Below, in pieces: positions 1 through 9,517 of a stretch of DNA of 59,642 nt. The stretch's first letter is position 1. Each line of letters begins with the position of its first letter. This stretch comes from an uncultured bacterium (GTDB lineage: Bacteria; Verrucomicrobiota; Kiritimatiellia; RFP12; UBA1067): the NCBI GenBank assembly GCA_902799955.1, contig CADCCQ010000064.1, forward strand, positions 1 through 59,642, read 5' to 3'. The position numbers and the translations under genes are program-made. The notes below the pieces were generated by a model. It had not been told where the DNA came from and ran no database searches. It worked only from the letters and a program-made list of their open reading frames with translations.

Positions 1-1
1 C

Positions 2-529
2 TCGATCATGGGCTCCGGCGGCCTCATCGTCATGGACGAGACGGACTGCGTGGTGGACATCGCCAAGTTCTACCTCGACTTCACGGTCGACGAGAGCTGC
101 GGCAAGTGCGCGCCGTGCCGCATCGGCGGCAGGAAGCTCCTCAACTACCTCAAGAAGATCACCGACGGTCGCGGCACCGAGCAGGACATCAAGGACATGC
201 AGGCCATCTGCGACGCTATGAACAAGGCGTCGCTCTGCGGCCTCGGCCAGACGGCCTCGAATCCGGTGCGCTCCACGCTCAGGTACTTCATGGACGAGTA
301 CATGGAGCACATCAACGACAAGAAGTGCCGCGCCGGCAAGTGCTCGAAGCTCATCCAGTACAAGATCGACCCGGCGAAGTGCAAGGGCTGCACGATGTGC
401 GCCAGGAAGTGCCCGGCGGGCGCGATCACGGGCGCGGTGAAGCAGCCGCACGAGATCGACCAGTCGAAGTGCGTCAAGTGCGGCGCCTGCGAGGCGACCT
501 GCAAGTTCGGCGCGATCAGCCACGGGTGA
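2..529 (+). CDS. NADH-binding (HndC/NuoF-like) hydrogenase subunit, C-terminal part
   Basis: The window opens inside this gene; the frame is open from base 2, so the N-terminus with the NADH/FMN domain lies upstream. What is visible is the end of a NuoF/HndC-type diaphorase subunit: the ESCGKCAPCR iron-sulfur motif with its later partner cysteine in SLCGLGQTA, followed by a C-terminal ferredoxin extension with two 4Fe-4S motifs (CKGCTMCARKCP and CVKCGACEATC). In family members this subunit passes electrons between NAD(H) and the catalytic subunit of soluble trimeric, often electron-bifurcating, [FeFe] hydrogenases. The hydrogenase itself follows 25 bases downstream on the same strand, so the two almost certainly form one operon. 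The identity as part of the hydrogenase complex rather than complex I is inferred from the ferredoxin tail and this neighbour. Confidence 0.9.
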   Translation, partial: SIMGSGGLIVMDETDCVVDIAKFYLDFTVDESCGKCAPCRIGGRKLLNYLKKITDGRGTEQDIKDMQAICDAMNKASLCGLGQTASNPVRSTLRYFMDEYMEHINDKKCRAGKCSKLIQYKIDPAKCKGCTMCARKCPAGAITGAVKQPHEIDQSKCVKCGACEATCKFGAISHG

Positions 530-554
530 TTAGTAAGGAAAGGATATTTCTACA

Positions 555-2231
555 ATGGAAACAGAAATGATCACACTTGAGATCAACGGCAAGACCGTCG
601 AAGTCCCGAAGGGCACGTCGATCCTCAACGCGGCGAAGGCCGCGCACATCAAGATCCCCACGCTCTGCTACCACCCCGACCTCAAGGCGGGCGCGAGCTG
701 CGGAATCTGCGTCGTGCGCCAGCTCGTCCCGAGCCGCAACCCCGCCGACAACGGCAAGCTCGTCCCGAGCCCCAAGCTCCTGCGCGCCTGCTGCACCGAG
801 GCGACGCCGGGAATGCACATCGTCACGCACGACCCCGACATCGTCCAGGTCCGCAAGACCGTCCTGGAACTCATCCTCGCGAACCACCCGAACGACTGCC
901 TCCAGTGCCCGCGCTCCGGACGCTGCGAGCTCCAGAACCTCGCCGCCGACTTCGGCATCCGCGAGAACCCGTTCCCGAAGGAGGTCATCCACCACGAGCC
1001 CGACACGTCGACGCCGTCGATCGTCCTCTACCCCGACAAGTGCATCAAGTGCGGCCGCTGCGCAGAGGTGTGCCAGGAGATGCAGAACGTCTGGGCTCTC
1101 GAGTTCATCGGCCGCGGCGAGAAGACCGTGATGCAGCCCGCCGCCGGCGTGCCGCTCATGGAGTCGCCGTGCATCAAGTGCGGACAGTGCTCCGCGCACT
1201 GCCCCGTCGGCGCCATCTACGAGAATGACGAGACCGCCAAGGTCTGGGCCGCGCTCCAGGACCCCGAGAAGACCTGCCTCGTGCAGATCGCCCCGGCCGT
1301 GCGTGTGGCCGTGGGCGAGGCGTTCGGCATGAAGCCGGGCGAGCTCACCACGGGCAAGATCTACGCCGCGCTCAGGATGCTCGGGTTCGACAAGGTGTTC
1401 GACACGAACTTCTCCGCCGACGTCACGATCATGGAGGAGGGCACCGAGTTCATCAAGCGCTTCACCGAGCAGAAGGACCTGCCGCTCCTCACGAGCTGCT
1501 GCCCGGCGTGGACCGACTGGATGGAGAAGTACGCCCCTGACTTCACGGGTAACTTTTCGTCCGCCAAGTCCCCGCAGCAGATGCTCTCCGCGCTCTGCAA
1601 GAGCTACTGGGCCGAGAAGAACGGCGTCGACCCCGCGAAGATCCACGTGACCTCGATCATGCCCTGCACGGCGAAGAAGTACGAGATCAGCCGCGACGAG
1701 AACATGTCCGCCTCCGGCTACCAGGACACGGACGTCGTGCTGACGACGCGCGAGCTCGCCCGCATGATCAAGGCGGCCGGCATCGACTTCAACGACCTCC
1801 CGGAGGAGCCCGCCGACAAGCTGCTCGGCGCCTACACGGGCGCGGGCACGATCTTCGGCGTCACCGGCGGCGTGATGGAGGCGGCCCTCCGCACGGCGTA
1901 CTGCCTGATCACCGGCGAGATCCGCGAGGACCGCAAGAACGGCGTCAAGCCGCGCTACGACTTCATCGAGGTCATGGCGTGCCGCGGCGGCTGCATCGGC
2001 GGCGGCGGACAGCCCTGCCTCGCGACGGACGAGGTCCGCGCGCAGCGCACGGCCGGCATCTACACGGACGACGAGAAGTGCACGCTCCGCATGTCGCACC
2101 TCAACCCCGAGGTCAAGGAGCTCTACGACTCCTACCTCGAAGGCAAGACCGGCGCGCAGGGCGGCGAGAAGGCCCACCACCTTCTCCACACCAACTACCA
2201 CAAGCGCGATGTCTACGGCTTCGACAAGTAA
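555..2231 (+). CDS. hydA: [FeFe] hydrogenase catalytic subunit (HydA/HndD type)
   Basis: A 558-residue cytoplasmic [FeFe] hydrogenase, which interconverts protons and H2. Domains in order: a plant-type 2Fe-2S ferredoxin domain (residues about 4-85), the His-Cys 4Fe-4S region of NuoG type (HPNDCLQCPRSGRC, 111-123), two 4Fe-4S clusters (CIKCGRCAEVC and CIKCGQCSAHC, 163-216), and the H-cluster domain with all three signatures: TSCCPAW (313-319), MPCTAKKYE (369-377) and MACRGGCIGGGGQP (474-487). A small-subunit-like tail closes the protein. The start is taken at the ATG behind AAGGAAAGG. With the upstream diaphorase subunit this fits the NAD(P)-linked, bifurcating A3-type layout, used by fermenters to dispose of reducing power. 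A hairpin lies just downstream. Nothing appears to be missing. Confidence 0.97.
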   Translation: METEMITLEINGKTVEVPKGTSILNAAKAAHIKIPTLCYHPDLKAGASCGICVVRQLVPSRNPADNGKLVPSPKLLRACCTEATPGMHIVTHDPDIVQVRKTVLELILANHPNDCLQCPRSGRCELQNLAADFGIRENPFPKEVIHHEPDTSTPSIVLYPDKCIKCGRCAEVCQEMQNVWALEFIGRGEKTVMQPAAGVPLMESPCIKCGQCSAHCPVGAIYENDETAKVWAALQDPEKTCLVQIAPAVRVAVGEAFGMKPGELTTGKIYAALRMLGFDKVFDTNFSADVTIMEEGTEFIKRFTEQKDLPLLTSCCPAWTDWMEKYAPDFTGNFSSAKSPQQMLSALCKSYWAEKNGVDPAKIHVTSIMPCTAKKYEISRDENMSASGYQDTDVVLTTRELARMIKAAGIDFNDLPEEPADKLLGAYTGAGTIFGVTGGVMEAALRTAYCLITGEIREDRKNGVKPRYDFIEVMACRGGCIGGGGQPCLATDEVRAQRTAGIYTDDEKCTLRMSHLNPEVKELYDSYLEGKTGAQGGEKAHHLLHTNYHKRDVYGFDK

Positions 2232-2254
2232 GTCGAGGGCCTGACTGCGCGGCG

Positions 2255-2285
2255 ACGGGGGCCTTCGCGTACGCGAAGCCCCCGT
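2255..2285 (+). terminator. Hairpin terminator after hydA
   Basis: An inverted repeat begins 23 bases after the hydA stop: ACGGGGGC, one unpaired C, then TTCGCG, a TA loop and the matching arm. It is GC-rich and followed by a weakly T-rich stretch, consistent with an intrinsic terminator separating the hydrogenase operon from the next gene. Confidence 0.6.
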
Positions 2286-2343
2286 TGTCATGTTTTCAAG
2301 CGGCCCCCGCGCGGGGCCAATGGACGAAAGGATCTGCTGCAAG

Positions 2344-3231
2344 ATGAAGATTTCAGGATTCGCCGCCGTGGCCGCCCTGGCGCTCGCGGCGCAGGGATGC
2401 CGCTGCGCGGGGACCAAGTGCTGCGCCGCGCGCGAGCCGGCGAAACCCGCCTTCGAGACGCTCATCTCCCACCGCGGGGAGTCCGTCGACGCCCCGGAGA
2501 ACACGCTCCCGGCGTACAAGACCGCCGTCGAGCGCGGCTTCGGGTTCGAGTGCGACATCTACCTCTCCGCCGACAAGCGCGTCTTCACCTTCCACGACCG
2601 CACGCTGACGCGCACCTCCAACGGTGCGAACACCAACAAGTGCACCGACGCCAAGTGGAGCGACGTCGCCAAGCTCGACGTCGGCAACTGGGGCAAGTTC
2701 AAGGGCTCGAAGTTCGCCGGGACGCGCCCCGCGCTCCTCGAGGAGGTGCTGGAGCTGACGCGCGACGGGCGCTGGCTCTATGTCGACGTCAAGTGCAGGG
2801 ACGAGTCGATAGTCCCATACGTCAAGGAGGTACTGGCGAAGCAGAAGAAGGCCAACCCCGGGAACACCCTCTTCCTCTGCGGCACCGTCGAGTGCGGCAG
2901 GGCGTTCAAGCGGCTCCTGCCGGAGTACAAGGTGCTGTCGTGCCTGAACTGCTGCAGGGGCTGGAAGAAGGGGGACCCGCCGGTCCCCGTGGCCGAGATC
3001 ATAGCGACCACGAAGAAGATGGGCGCGGACGGCGTGGACCTCCGCTACATACCCGAGGTGACGACCGCGGAGTACATGAAGGCGATCAAGGACGCGGGTC
3101 TGGAGATGCACGTCTGGACCATCGACGACATGCCGGACGCCGTGGAGGCGTTCAGGCGCGGCGCGCAGACCGTGACGACGAACTGCGCCAAGAAGATTCT
3201 GGACGAGTACAACGCGTCCGCAGGGAAGTAA
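2344..3231 (+). CDS. Glycerophosphodiester phosphodiesterase lipoprotein
   Basis: A 295-residue GDPD-family phosphodiesterase that splits glycerophosphodiesters into glycerol phosphate and an alcohol. The N-terminus (MKISGFAAVAALALAAQGC) is a lipoprotein signal ending in a lipobox-like AQGC, so the enzyme is probably tethered in the cell envelope. Catalytic signatures are present: HRGESVDAPENT (His-Arg and Glu-Asn) and FECDIYLSADKRVFTFHD with the metal-binding Glu/Asp and second His. The start at 2344 is chosen because it begins the signal peptide and sits behind a GAAAGGA site; an upstream in-frame ATG at 2290 would add an implausible leader. It stands alone between the hydrogenase operon and gatA. 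A second, more divergent GDPD occurs at 38935-39909. Confidence 0.88.
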   Translation: MKISGFAAVAALALAAQGCRCAGTKCCAAREPAKPAFETLISHRGESVDAPENTLPAYKTAVERGFGFECDIYLSADKRVFTFHDRTLTRTSNGANTNKCTDAKWSDVAKLDVGNWGKFKGSKFAGTRPALLEEVLELTRDGRWLYVDVKCRDESIVPYVKEVLAKQKKANPGNTLFLCGTVECGRAFKRLLPEYKVLSCLNCCRGWKKGDPPVPVAEIIATTKKMGADGVDLRYIPEVTTAEYMKAIKDAGLEMHVWTIDDMPDAVEAFRRGAQTVTTNCAKKILDEYNASAGK

Positions 3232-3262
3232 CAGGCGACAGCCGCAAGACGAGGGCTAGAGA

Positions 3263-4669
3263 ATGGAACTCTGGGAGATGGGGATAAGGGCCGCGCAGGA
3301 CGGCCTGGCGAAAGGTGAATTCACGGCGACCGACCTCGTGAAGGCGATCGCGGCGCGCCGCGCCGCCGAGGACGGCCGGATCGGCGCGTACCTGACCTTC
3401 GACGAGGGGGGCGCGCTGCGCCTCGCGGCGGAGAACCCGAAGTCCGTGCCGATCGCGGTGAAGGACCTCATCAACGTGAAGGGCCAGCCCTGCACGTGCG
3501 GCTCTAAGATACTGAAGGGCTACGTCTCGCCGTATGACGCGACGGTCATCGCGAACATGAAGCGCAACGGCTTCATCCCGTGCGGACGCGTCAACATGGA
3601 CGAGTTCGCGATGGGCTCCTCTACCGAGAACTCGGCGCTCGGGGTCACGCGCAACCCGTACGACACGGAGCGCGTCCCCGGCGGCTCGTCCGGCGGCTCC
3701 GCCGCCGCGGTCGGCGGCAACCTCGCGATCGCCGCGCTCGGCACGGACACCGGCGGCTCGATCCGCCAGCCCGCGAGCTTCTGCAACTGCTACGGGCTCA
3801 AGCCCAGCTACGGGCGCGTGAGCCGCTATGGCGTCACGGCGTTCGCCAGCTCCCTCGACCAGGTCGGGCCGATGACGAAGTCCGTCGAGGACGCCGCCGT
3901 GCTGCTCGGCGCGATCGCCGGGCGCGACCCGATGGACGGCACGACGCCCGACGAGCCAGTGCCGGACTACCTGAAGGAGATCGAGGGCGCCTCGCTCAAG
4001 GGCGTCAGGCTCGGACTCCCGAAGGAGTATTTCTCGGTCACCGGGCTCGATCCGGAGGTGAAGGCGGTCACGGACGCCGCGATAGACAAGTGCGCCAACG
4101 CTGGCGCGGAGCTTGTCGAGGTGAGCCTTCCGCACACCGACTACGCGATGTCCGTCTACTACATCGTCGCGCCGGCGGAGGCGAGCGCCAACCTCGCGCG
4201 CTTCGATGGCGTCAGGTACGGGCACCGCAGCGCCGAGGCGAAGGACGTATACTCGCTCTACGTCAAGTCGCGCTCCGAGGGGTTCGGCCCCGAGGTGAAG
4301 CGTCGCATCATCATGGGCACGTACGTCCTCTCCAGCGGATACTACGACGCGTACTATGGAAGGGCGCAGAAGGTGCGCACGCTCATCAAGCGCGACTTCG
4401 ACGAGGTGTTCGCCAGAGTTGACGCGCTTCTCACCCCGTGCGCTCCGACACCGGCCTTCAGGCTCGGGGAGCTCCAGGACCCCATTACGATGTACTTGAA
4501 CGACCTCTTCACGATCCCCAGCTCGCTTGCCGGCGTCTGCGCGGCGTCGGTGCCGGCGGGCTTCACCGCCTCCGCGCACCTTCCGGTGGGCGTTCAGTTC
4601 ATCTGCGGCGGGTTCGAGGAGTCGCGCCTCCTGCGCGTCTCGAAGGCATTCGAGGACCTGTGTTCGTAG
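3263..4669 (+). CDS. gatA: Asp/Glu-tRNA amidotransferase subunit A
   Basis: A 468-residue amidase-signature protein matching GatA, the glutaminase subunit of GatCAB that turns Glu-tRNA(Gln) or Asp-tRNA(Asn) into Gln- or Asn-tRNA. The Ser-cisSer-Lys triad is visible: Lys in PIAVKD (about 67), the signature VPGGSSGGSAAAV (138-150), and GTDTGGSIRQPA with the catalytic Ser (about 166). GatA-specific features include RVNMDEFAMGSSTENSA and the C-terminal SLAGVCAASVPAG. Full length for the family. gatB and gatC are not adjacent. The start codon lies 31 bases after the preceding gene with only a weak purine-rich site (GACGAGGG). The gene ends just before the repeated promoter cassette. Confidence 0.95.
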   Translation: MELWEMGIRAAQDGLAKGEFTATDLVKAIAARRAAEDGRIGAYLTFDEGGALRLAAENPKSVPIAVKDLINVKGQPCTCGSKILKGYVSPYDATVIANMKRNGFIPCGRVNMDEFAMGSSTENSALGVTRNPYDTERVPGGSSGGSAAAVGGNLAIAALGTDTGGSIRQPASFCNCYGLKPSYGRVSRYGVTAFASSLDQVGPMTKSVEDAAVLLGAIAGRDPMDGTTPDEPVPDYLKEIEGASLKGVRLGLPKEYFSVTGLDPEVKAVTDAAIDKCANAGAELVEVSLPHTDYAMSVYYIVAPAEASANLARFDGVRYGHRSAEAKDVYSLYVKSRSEGFGPEVKRRIIMGTYVLSSGYYDAYYGRAQKVRTLIKRDFDEVFARVDALLTPCAPTPAFRLGELQDPITMYLNDLFTIPSSLAGVCAASVPAGFTASAHLPVGVQFICGGFEESRLLRVSKAFEDLCS

Positions 4670-4678
4670 TTGAAGCCA

Positions 4679-4774
4679 AATGTTTTGTTGTGGTATAATG
4701 CCCGTATATGCGCGTCCTGACGAAGAGGAAGGATGCACGGAGGCAGAGACAACAATGTTTTGTTGTGGTATAAT
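4679..4774 (+). promoter_or_regulatory. Repeated promoter-operator cassette, copy A (GH51 operon)
   Basis: Copy A of a roughly 95-bp element found three times in the window. It carries two extended -10 boxes, TGGTATAAT (TATAAT at 4694-4699 and 4769-4774), about 75 bp apart. Before the second lies GAGACA (-35, 17-bp spacing) with the imperfect palindrome ACAACAATGTTTTGTTGT (4749-4766) filling the spacer. A repressor bound there would block transcription of the GH51 operon. The other copies drive the AraR-like regulator (30994-31091, opposite strand) and the acetylesterase (45079-45171). The 84-base leader downstream, to 4858, holds nothing else I recognise. Confidence 0.75.
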
Positions 4775-4858
4775 TGTCTGAGGGGAAAAGTTATTCCTCA
4801 ATGGGGGGCCGTGCAATTCGGCGAAACACTGCATACTTCACACAAGGGGAGACGAGAA

Positions 4859-6843
4859 ATGAATAAGATAGGTTTGTTGCTGGTATGTGCGGCGGCGAGC
4901 GCCGCCGCGCAGGGCGCGGAGTTCGCGCTCGGCGTGGGCGCATACGAGGGCAGGGCCGCGTTCAAGGAGCTGCGTATAACGGACGAGGCGGGCAAGGTCG
5001 TCTATTCAAACGACTTCGCGACGCCCGACGCCGTGAAGGGCTGGAAGTCCGCCGGGCGCGGCGTGTGGAAGTGCGTCGACGGCACGCTCGAGCAGACGTT
5101 CGGCGGGCTCGGGCACGAGGCGGTGACGCTGTCGATTCCGCAGAAGTTCCGCAACGTCACCCTCACGGTGAAGGCGAAGAAGATCGACGGCAAGGAAGGC
5201 TTCATCGTCGCCACGGGCAAGAACCTGATTGCGGGCGGCCGTTTGCGATCAAGAAGGTGCCCGGCTCGATCGAGCAGGGACGCTGGTACGACGTGAAGGT
5301 GGAATGCATGGACGACCGCATCCGCGCCTGGCTCGACGGCAGACTTGTCCTGGAGTCGCGTGCGGCGGTGGATACGTCGGGGCGTCCCGCGTCCATTGCG
5401 CCGGTGAAGGGCGCCAAGGCGATCAAGTACAGCCCGATGATCTTCGGACAGTTCATCGAGCACCACGACCGTCAGGTGTATGGCGGGCTCTTCTGTCCGG
5501 GGCATCCGCTTTCCGACGAGGACGGCTTCCGCAAGGACGTGATCGAGGCCCTGCGCGAGATCAAGGTTCCGATCGTGCGCTGGCCGGGCGGCTGCTTCGT
5601 CTCGGCCTACCACTGGAAGTACGGCGTCGGGCCCAAGCGCCAGCCGATGTGGGACAAGGCGTGGGAGGTCGAGGACCCCAACACGTTCGGCACGGACGAA
5701 TACGTGAAGTGGTGCCGCAAGGTCGGCTGCGAGCCGTACATCTGCACGAACGCGGGCTCCGGCAACGAGGAGGAGATGAGCGACTGGGTGGAGTACTGCA
5801 ACCTCAACGTCGGCAAGTGGGGACGCCAGCGCATCGCGAACGGCTACCCGAAGCCGCACGACGTGCTGTACTGGAGCGTCGGCAACGAGAACTGGGGCGG
5901 CTGGGAAATGGGCGCGAAGACCGTCGCGCAGTGGGGCCCGCTCGTCCGCGAGAGCGCGAAGATGATGCGCGGCGCGGATCGCCGGATCTACCTCCTCGCG
6001 GCCGCGACGCCGAACGAGGGGTGGACGCTTCCGCTTCTAAAGGCGGCTGGCTACCTGCTCGACTACGTGAGCATCCACGACTACTACGGCGGCGGGCCGA
6101 ACCAGCGTCCGTACCTCGAGTGGATGATGCAGACGGGCCGTCCCGAGGCGACCATCGTGCAGACCATCGGCATCCTCAAGAAGGCCGGCTTCGGCGGCGG
6201 GAAGATCGGAATCGCGTTCGACGAGTGGAACATGCGTGGCTGGTACCACCCGCGGGGAAAGAACGGTCGGATGGACCACGCGGCGCGTCGCAAGAACGAT
6301 ATCGCCTCGCTCTACAACATGTCCGACGCGGTCTTCACCGCCAACTTCCTCAACGCCTGCCTGCGTCACTGCGAGACGGTGAAGATGGCATGCTTCTCGC
6401 CGATTGTCAATACGCGCGGCGCGGTGTTCGTGCATGACAAGGGGATCGTCAAGCGCACGACCTACCACGTGTTCTGGATGTACACGCACCTCCTGCAGCC
6501 GAACGTCGTGCCGGTGAGCGTCGACTGCGGAAGCCTCTCCGACGGCCGGCGCGTCGTGCCCGCCGTCGACGCGGTGTTGACTGCCTCCGACGACGGCAAG
6601 CGCCGCGTCCTCGCGGTCGTCAACAAGTCGCCCGACAAGGCGGTGTCGTTTGACATTTCGGCGATTGTGGCGGGCACGCGGGGACGCGCGCCACTGCCGG
6701 CGACGGTCCTTTCCGGAGCCTCGACGGACGACTACAACGACATTGGCGCCGAGAACCGCGTCGTGCCGGTGAAGACGGCGTTCGAAGTGAAGGACGGCAA
6801 GGTGTCGCTCCCGCCGCATTCGATTGTCTGCCTGGAGCTTTGA
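4859..6843 (+). pseudogene. GH51 alpha-L-arabinofuranosidase, frameshifted
   Basis: Begins MNKIGLLLVCAAASAAAQGA, a signal peptide behind AGGGGAGA, followed by an N-terminal sheet-like domain resembling carbohydrate-binding or DUF1080-type modules. The frame then breaks near 5235-5240: the first frame stops at 5296, while RPFAIKKV and the whole catalytic domain continue in another frame to 6843. Restoring one G in the GGGCGG stretch rejoins them as IAGGPFAIKK. The catalytic part is clearly GH51: VRWPGGCFVSAYHW, YWSVGNENWGGWE with the acid/base Glu, and AFDEWNMRGW with the nucleophile Glu. Family members release terminal L-arabinofuranose from arabinan and arabinoxylan. First gene of a glycan operon behind promoter cassette A. 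It is either a real one-base lesion or an assembly error. Confidence 0.85.
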
Positions 6844-6850
6844 GTTCAAT

Positions 6851-9481
6851 ATGAAAACCACAAAGAATATAACGTCGGCGCTTGTGCTTTGCGCCGCGCT
6901 GGCGTCGTTGCAGTGTCCGGCGGAGCCGGGCGCGTTCAGGGCTGCGCTGGCCGATCCTCTCGCATGGCTGTATGCGGACTCTAAGGTCGACGAAGTTGAG
7001 CGGATGGACGAAATCGACGTTCCCGCGAACGGCGTGGTCGACGCGAACATCCTCGTCAACGGGCTGAAGCCCGGCGAGCCGCTGAAATTCCACGCCGTGT
7101 ATTCGTCCGGCGAGTGGTACAGGATGCGCGCGGTGCCGGTGGCGCGAAACACCGGCGTGCACGGCTTCCTCGAGAAGAATCCCGGCGACAACCCCCACGT
7201 GGCGCGGCGTGCGCCCTTCGAGGTGTTCGACGTGCTGGAGCCTCTCGCCTGCAAGACGATCGCCCCGTACAAGGATGGAGCCGCGGTGGCGACTGCCGCG
7301 ACGATCGATTCGCCGCGCGAGACCGAGGCGCTGCGTTTCCGCCTGGAGTGCGTGCCGGGCAGGGTTGAACCGTATGTGATACGATTCCGCGTGGCGCAGG
7401 GGAATGTCGCTCGCGAGCTCTCTTTGAAGGTGAACGTGCATCCCGTCGCGCTGCCGCCGGTGGGGAAGAACAGCTTCAAGTACACGAACTGGATGGACTT
7501 CGACAGCATGGCCGCGTCGCACGGTCTCGAACCGTGGAGCGAGGAGCACTGGAAGATGATAGAGAAGTACGTGCGCCTCGCCGCGCGCGGGCGGCAGAAC
7601 ATGGGTCTCATGCGTGCCGTGTTCGAGAAGGACGCGAACGGCGCGATGCGCATAGACAAGAAGAAGTTCGCGCGCTTCCTCGACATCTACAATCGAACCG
7701 GCATCTGGTATCTGGAGGGCACGCATCTTGCGGGCTTCGTGAATGGCTGGGGCTCGCCGGCGTTCAAGACGGCGTACACGACCAACGTCACCACCACGGT
7801 GGAGGGCGCGCTCGCGCTTTCGAAGCTTGCGAAGATGTACATGGAGGAGATCGAGTCGCGCGGGCTCAGGGACCGCTGGTTCCAGCATGTCGCGGACGAG
7901 CCGGGCGGGAAGAACGTCGGCGAGTACCGCATCACGGCGGGGATCGTCCGCAGGTACATGCCCGGCATCCGCACGGTCGACGCCGTGGAGGAGCCGTCCT
8001 TCGCGGGGGCGCTCGACGTGTGGTGCCCGAAGGTGAATTCCTTCGAGCGGTACCATGCGCTCTACGACAGCTTCCGCACGAACTTCGGCGACCGCGTGTG
8101 GTGCTACACGTGCTGCATTCCGGGCGGGAAGTGGATGAACCGCACGATGGACGGTGAGCTTCTGCGTCCCGCGCTGATTCCGTGGGTGTCGGTGATGTGG
8201 GACGTCGACGGCTTTTTGCACTGGGGCTACAACCGCTGGCAGCGCAACCAGGGGCAGGACCCGTTCAAGGAGCCGTATCCGAAGAACTGGGGTGGTTCGA
8301 ACAACGGTAACTCCCTCCCCCCTGGCGACACGCACATCGTCTATCCCGGAACGGACGGTCCGTGGCCGAGCGCGCGGCTTGAGGCGACGCGCGCGGGCAT
8401 GGAGGACGCAGACCTCCTGACGATGCTCCGCCGCCGCGACAGGGCGAAGGCCGATGCGCTCGTCCGCCGCATCGCGCGCGGGTTCCAGGACTACACGCCG
8501 TCGTGCAGGCTCTACCGCGAAGTGCGCCGCGACATTCTCCGGTCGCTTGCGGGAGACGCCGCCGCGCCGCAGAGGGTGCGCGGCGGCGACCCGTTCATCC
8601 ATCTCGAGAACGGAACGTACTACCTTTACTTCTCGTCCGGCGACACGGTTGGCCTCACGGTCTACACTTCCACGGACCTCAAGGAGTGGCTGCCGGACCA
8701 GGGGCGCGACAAGTTCGGCCGTGCCTACGTGAACGGAAACGGATTCGGCAAGAACCGCTTCTGGGCGCCGGAGATGTACAAGTACAAGGGCAAGTACTAC
8801 CTCTTCCACTCCGCCGAGGAGAAGGTGACTGTCGACGTGGGAGATTCGCCGCTCGGTCCGTTCCGCAACCCTGAGAAGAAGCCGTTCTTCCAGGAGGGGA
8901 ACATCGACAACTCCTTCTTCCTCGACGACGACGGCACGCCCTACATGCTCTACGCCCACTTCTACGCGGGCAACGAAGTGTGGATCTGCGAGCTGGAGAA
9001 GGACCTTCTGCATGCGAAGCCGGAGACGCAGCGCAAGCTGATCCGCGCCGAGGAGGACTGGGAGATGAACAGGGCCGATCCGAGGTTCTCGAAATGGTCC
9101 ATCGCCGAGGGTCCGTGCCTCGTCAAGAAGGACGGCCTCTACTGGCTCACCTACTCCAGCCACCACGTGATAGACGACAACTACAACGTGTGCCTTGCGA
9201 CGGCGACAAACGTGAAGGGGCCGTACGTCAAGCAGGGGAAGGGGCCGATTCTCGCGCCCAAGGGCAAGTACCAGTGTACGGGGCACCACTCGCTCTTCAA
9301 GGACAAGTTTGGCAACTGGAAGATTGTGTTCCACTCCCGTGATCCGGGCGGCGGTCCGCGCTACACCTACACGGCAGACGCGAAATTCACCACCAAGGAC
9401 GGCCACCCGTGGATTGAAATAGGCGAGTTCCAGCCGTGCCTGATAAAGAAGGACGTCCGCCCGGCCGCGAATGCAAAATGA
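6851..9481 (+). CDS. Secreted GH123-like (DUF4091) / GH43 fusion
   Basis: An 876-residue two-enzyme protein. Start set at MKTTKNITSALVLCAALASL, a signal peptide, rather than the upstream ATG inside the previous gene; it begins 7 bases after that stop, suggesting translational coupling. Residues about 30-560 resemble DUF4091/GH123-type glycosidases, with WFQHVADEPGG and the later GTDGPWPSARLEATRAGMEDAD stretch typical of DUF4091 ends (quoted in part). From about 575 a GH43 five-bladed domain follows: RGGDPFIHLENGTYYLYF (base Asp), NIDNSFFLDDDG (second Asp), and IAEGPCLVKKDGLYWLTYS (acid Glu). GH43 members are mostly arabinofuranosidases, arabinanases or xylosidases; GH123 acts on N-acetylgalactosaminides, but DUF4091 proteins are largely uncharacterised. 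Operon context points to arabinose-containing glycans. Confidence 0.85.
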   Translation: MKTTKNITSALVLCAALASLQCPAEPGAFRAALADPLAWLYADSKVDEVERMDEIDVPANGVVDANILVNGLKPGEPLKFHAVYSSGEWYRMRAVPVARNTGVHGFLEKNPGDNPHVARRAPFEVFDVLEPLACKTIAPYKDGAAVATAATIDSPRETEALRFRLECVPGRVEPYVIRFRVAQGNVARELSLKVNVHPVALPPVGKNSFKYTNWMDFDSMAASHGLEPWSEEHWKMIEKYVRLAARGRQNMGLMRAVFEKDANGAMRIDKKKFARFLDIYNRTGIWYLEGTHLAGFVNGWGSPAFKTAYTTNVTTTVEGALALSKLAKMYMEEIESRGLRDRWFQHVADEPGGKNVGEYRITAGIVRRYMPGIRTVDAVEEPSFAGALDVWCPKVNSFERYHALYDSFRTNFGDRVWCYTCCIPGGKWMNRTMDGELLRPALIPWVSVMWDVDGFLHWGYNRWQRNQGQDPFKEPYPKNWGGSNNGNSLPPGDTHIVYPGTDGPWPSARLEATRAGMEDADLLTMLRRRDRAKADALVRRIARGFQDYTPSCRLYREVRRDILRSLAGDAAAPQRVRGGDPFIHLENGTYYLYFSSGDTVGLTVYTSTDLKEWLPDQGRDKFGRAYVNGNGFGKNRFWAPEMYKYKGKYYLFHSAEEKVTVDVGDSPLGPFRNPEKKPFFQEGNIDNSFFLDDDGTPYMLYAHFYAGNEVWICELEKDLLHAKPETQRKLIRAEEDWEMNRADPRFSKWSIAEGPCLVKKDGLYWLTYSSHHVIDDNYNVCLATATNVKGPYVKQGKGPILAPKGKYQCTGHHSLFKDKFGNWKIVFHSRDPGGGPRYTYTADAKFTTKDGHPWIEIGEFQPCLIKKDVRPAANAK

Positions 9482-9517
9482 CACTTGTGGATAATTGAAA
9501 AAGCGGGAGAGCTCGAG

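Noticed and set aside
516..2558. 680-residue open frame on the minus strand
   Set aside because: Antisense shadow of hydA and the GDPD gene; Arg/Ala/Val-rich composition from reading GC-rich codons backwards, no ribosome-binding site, no domain.
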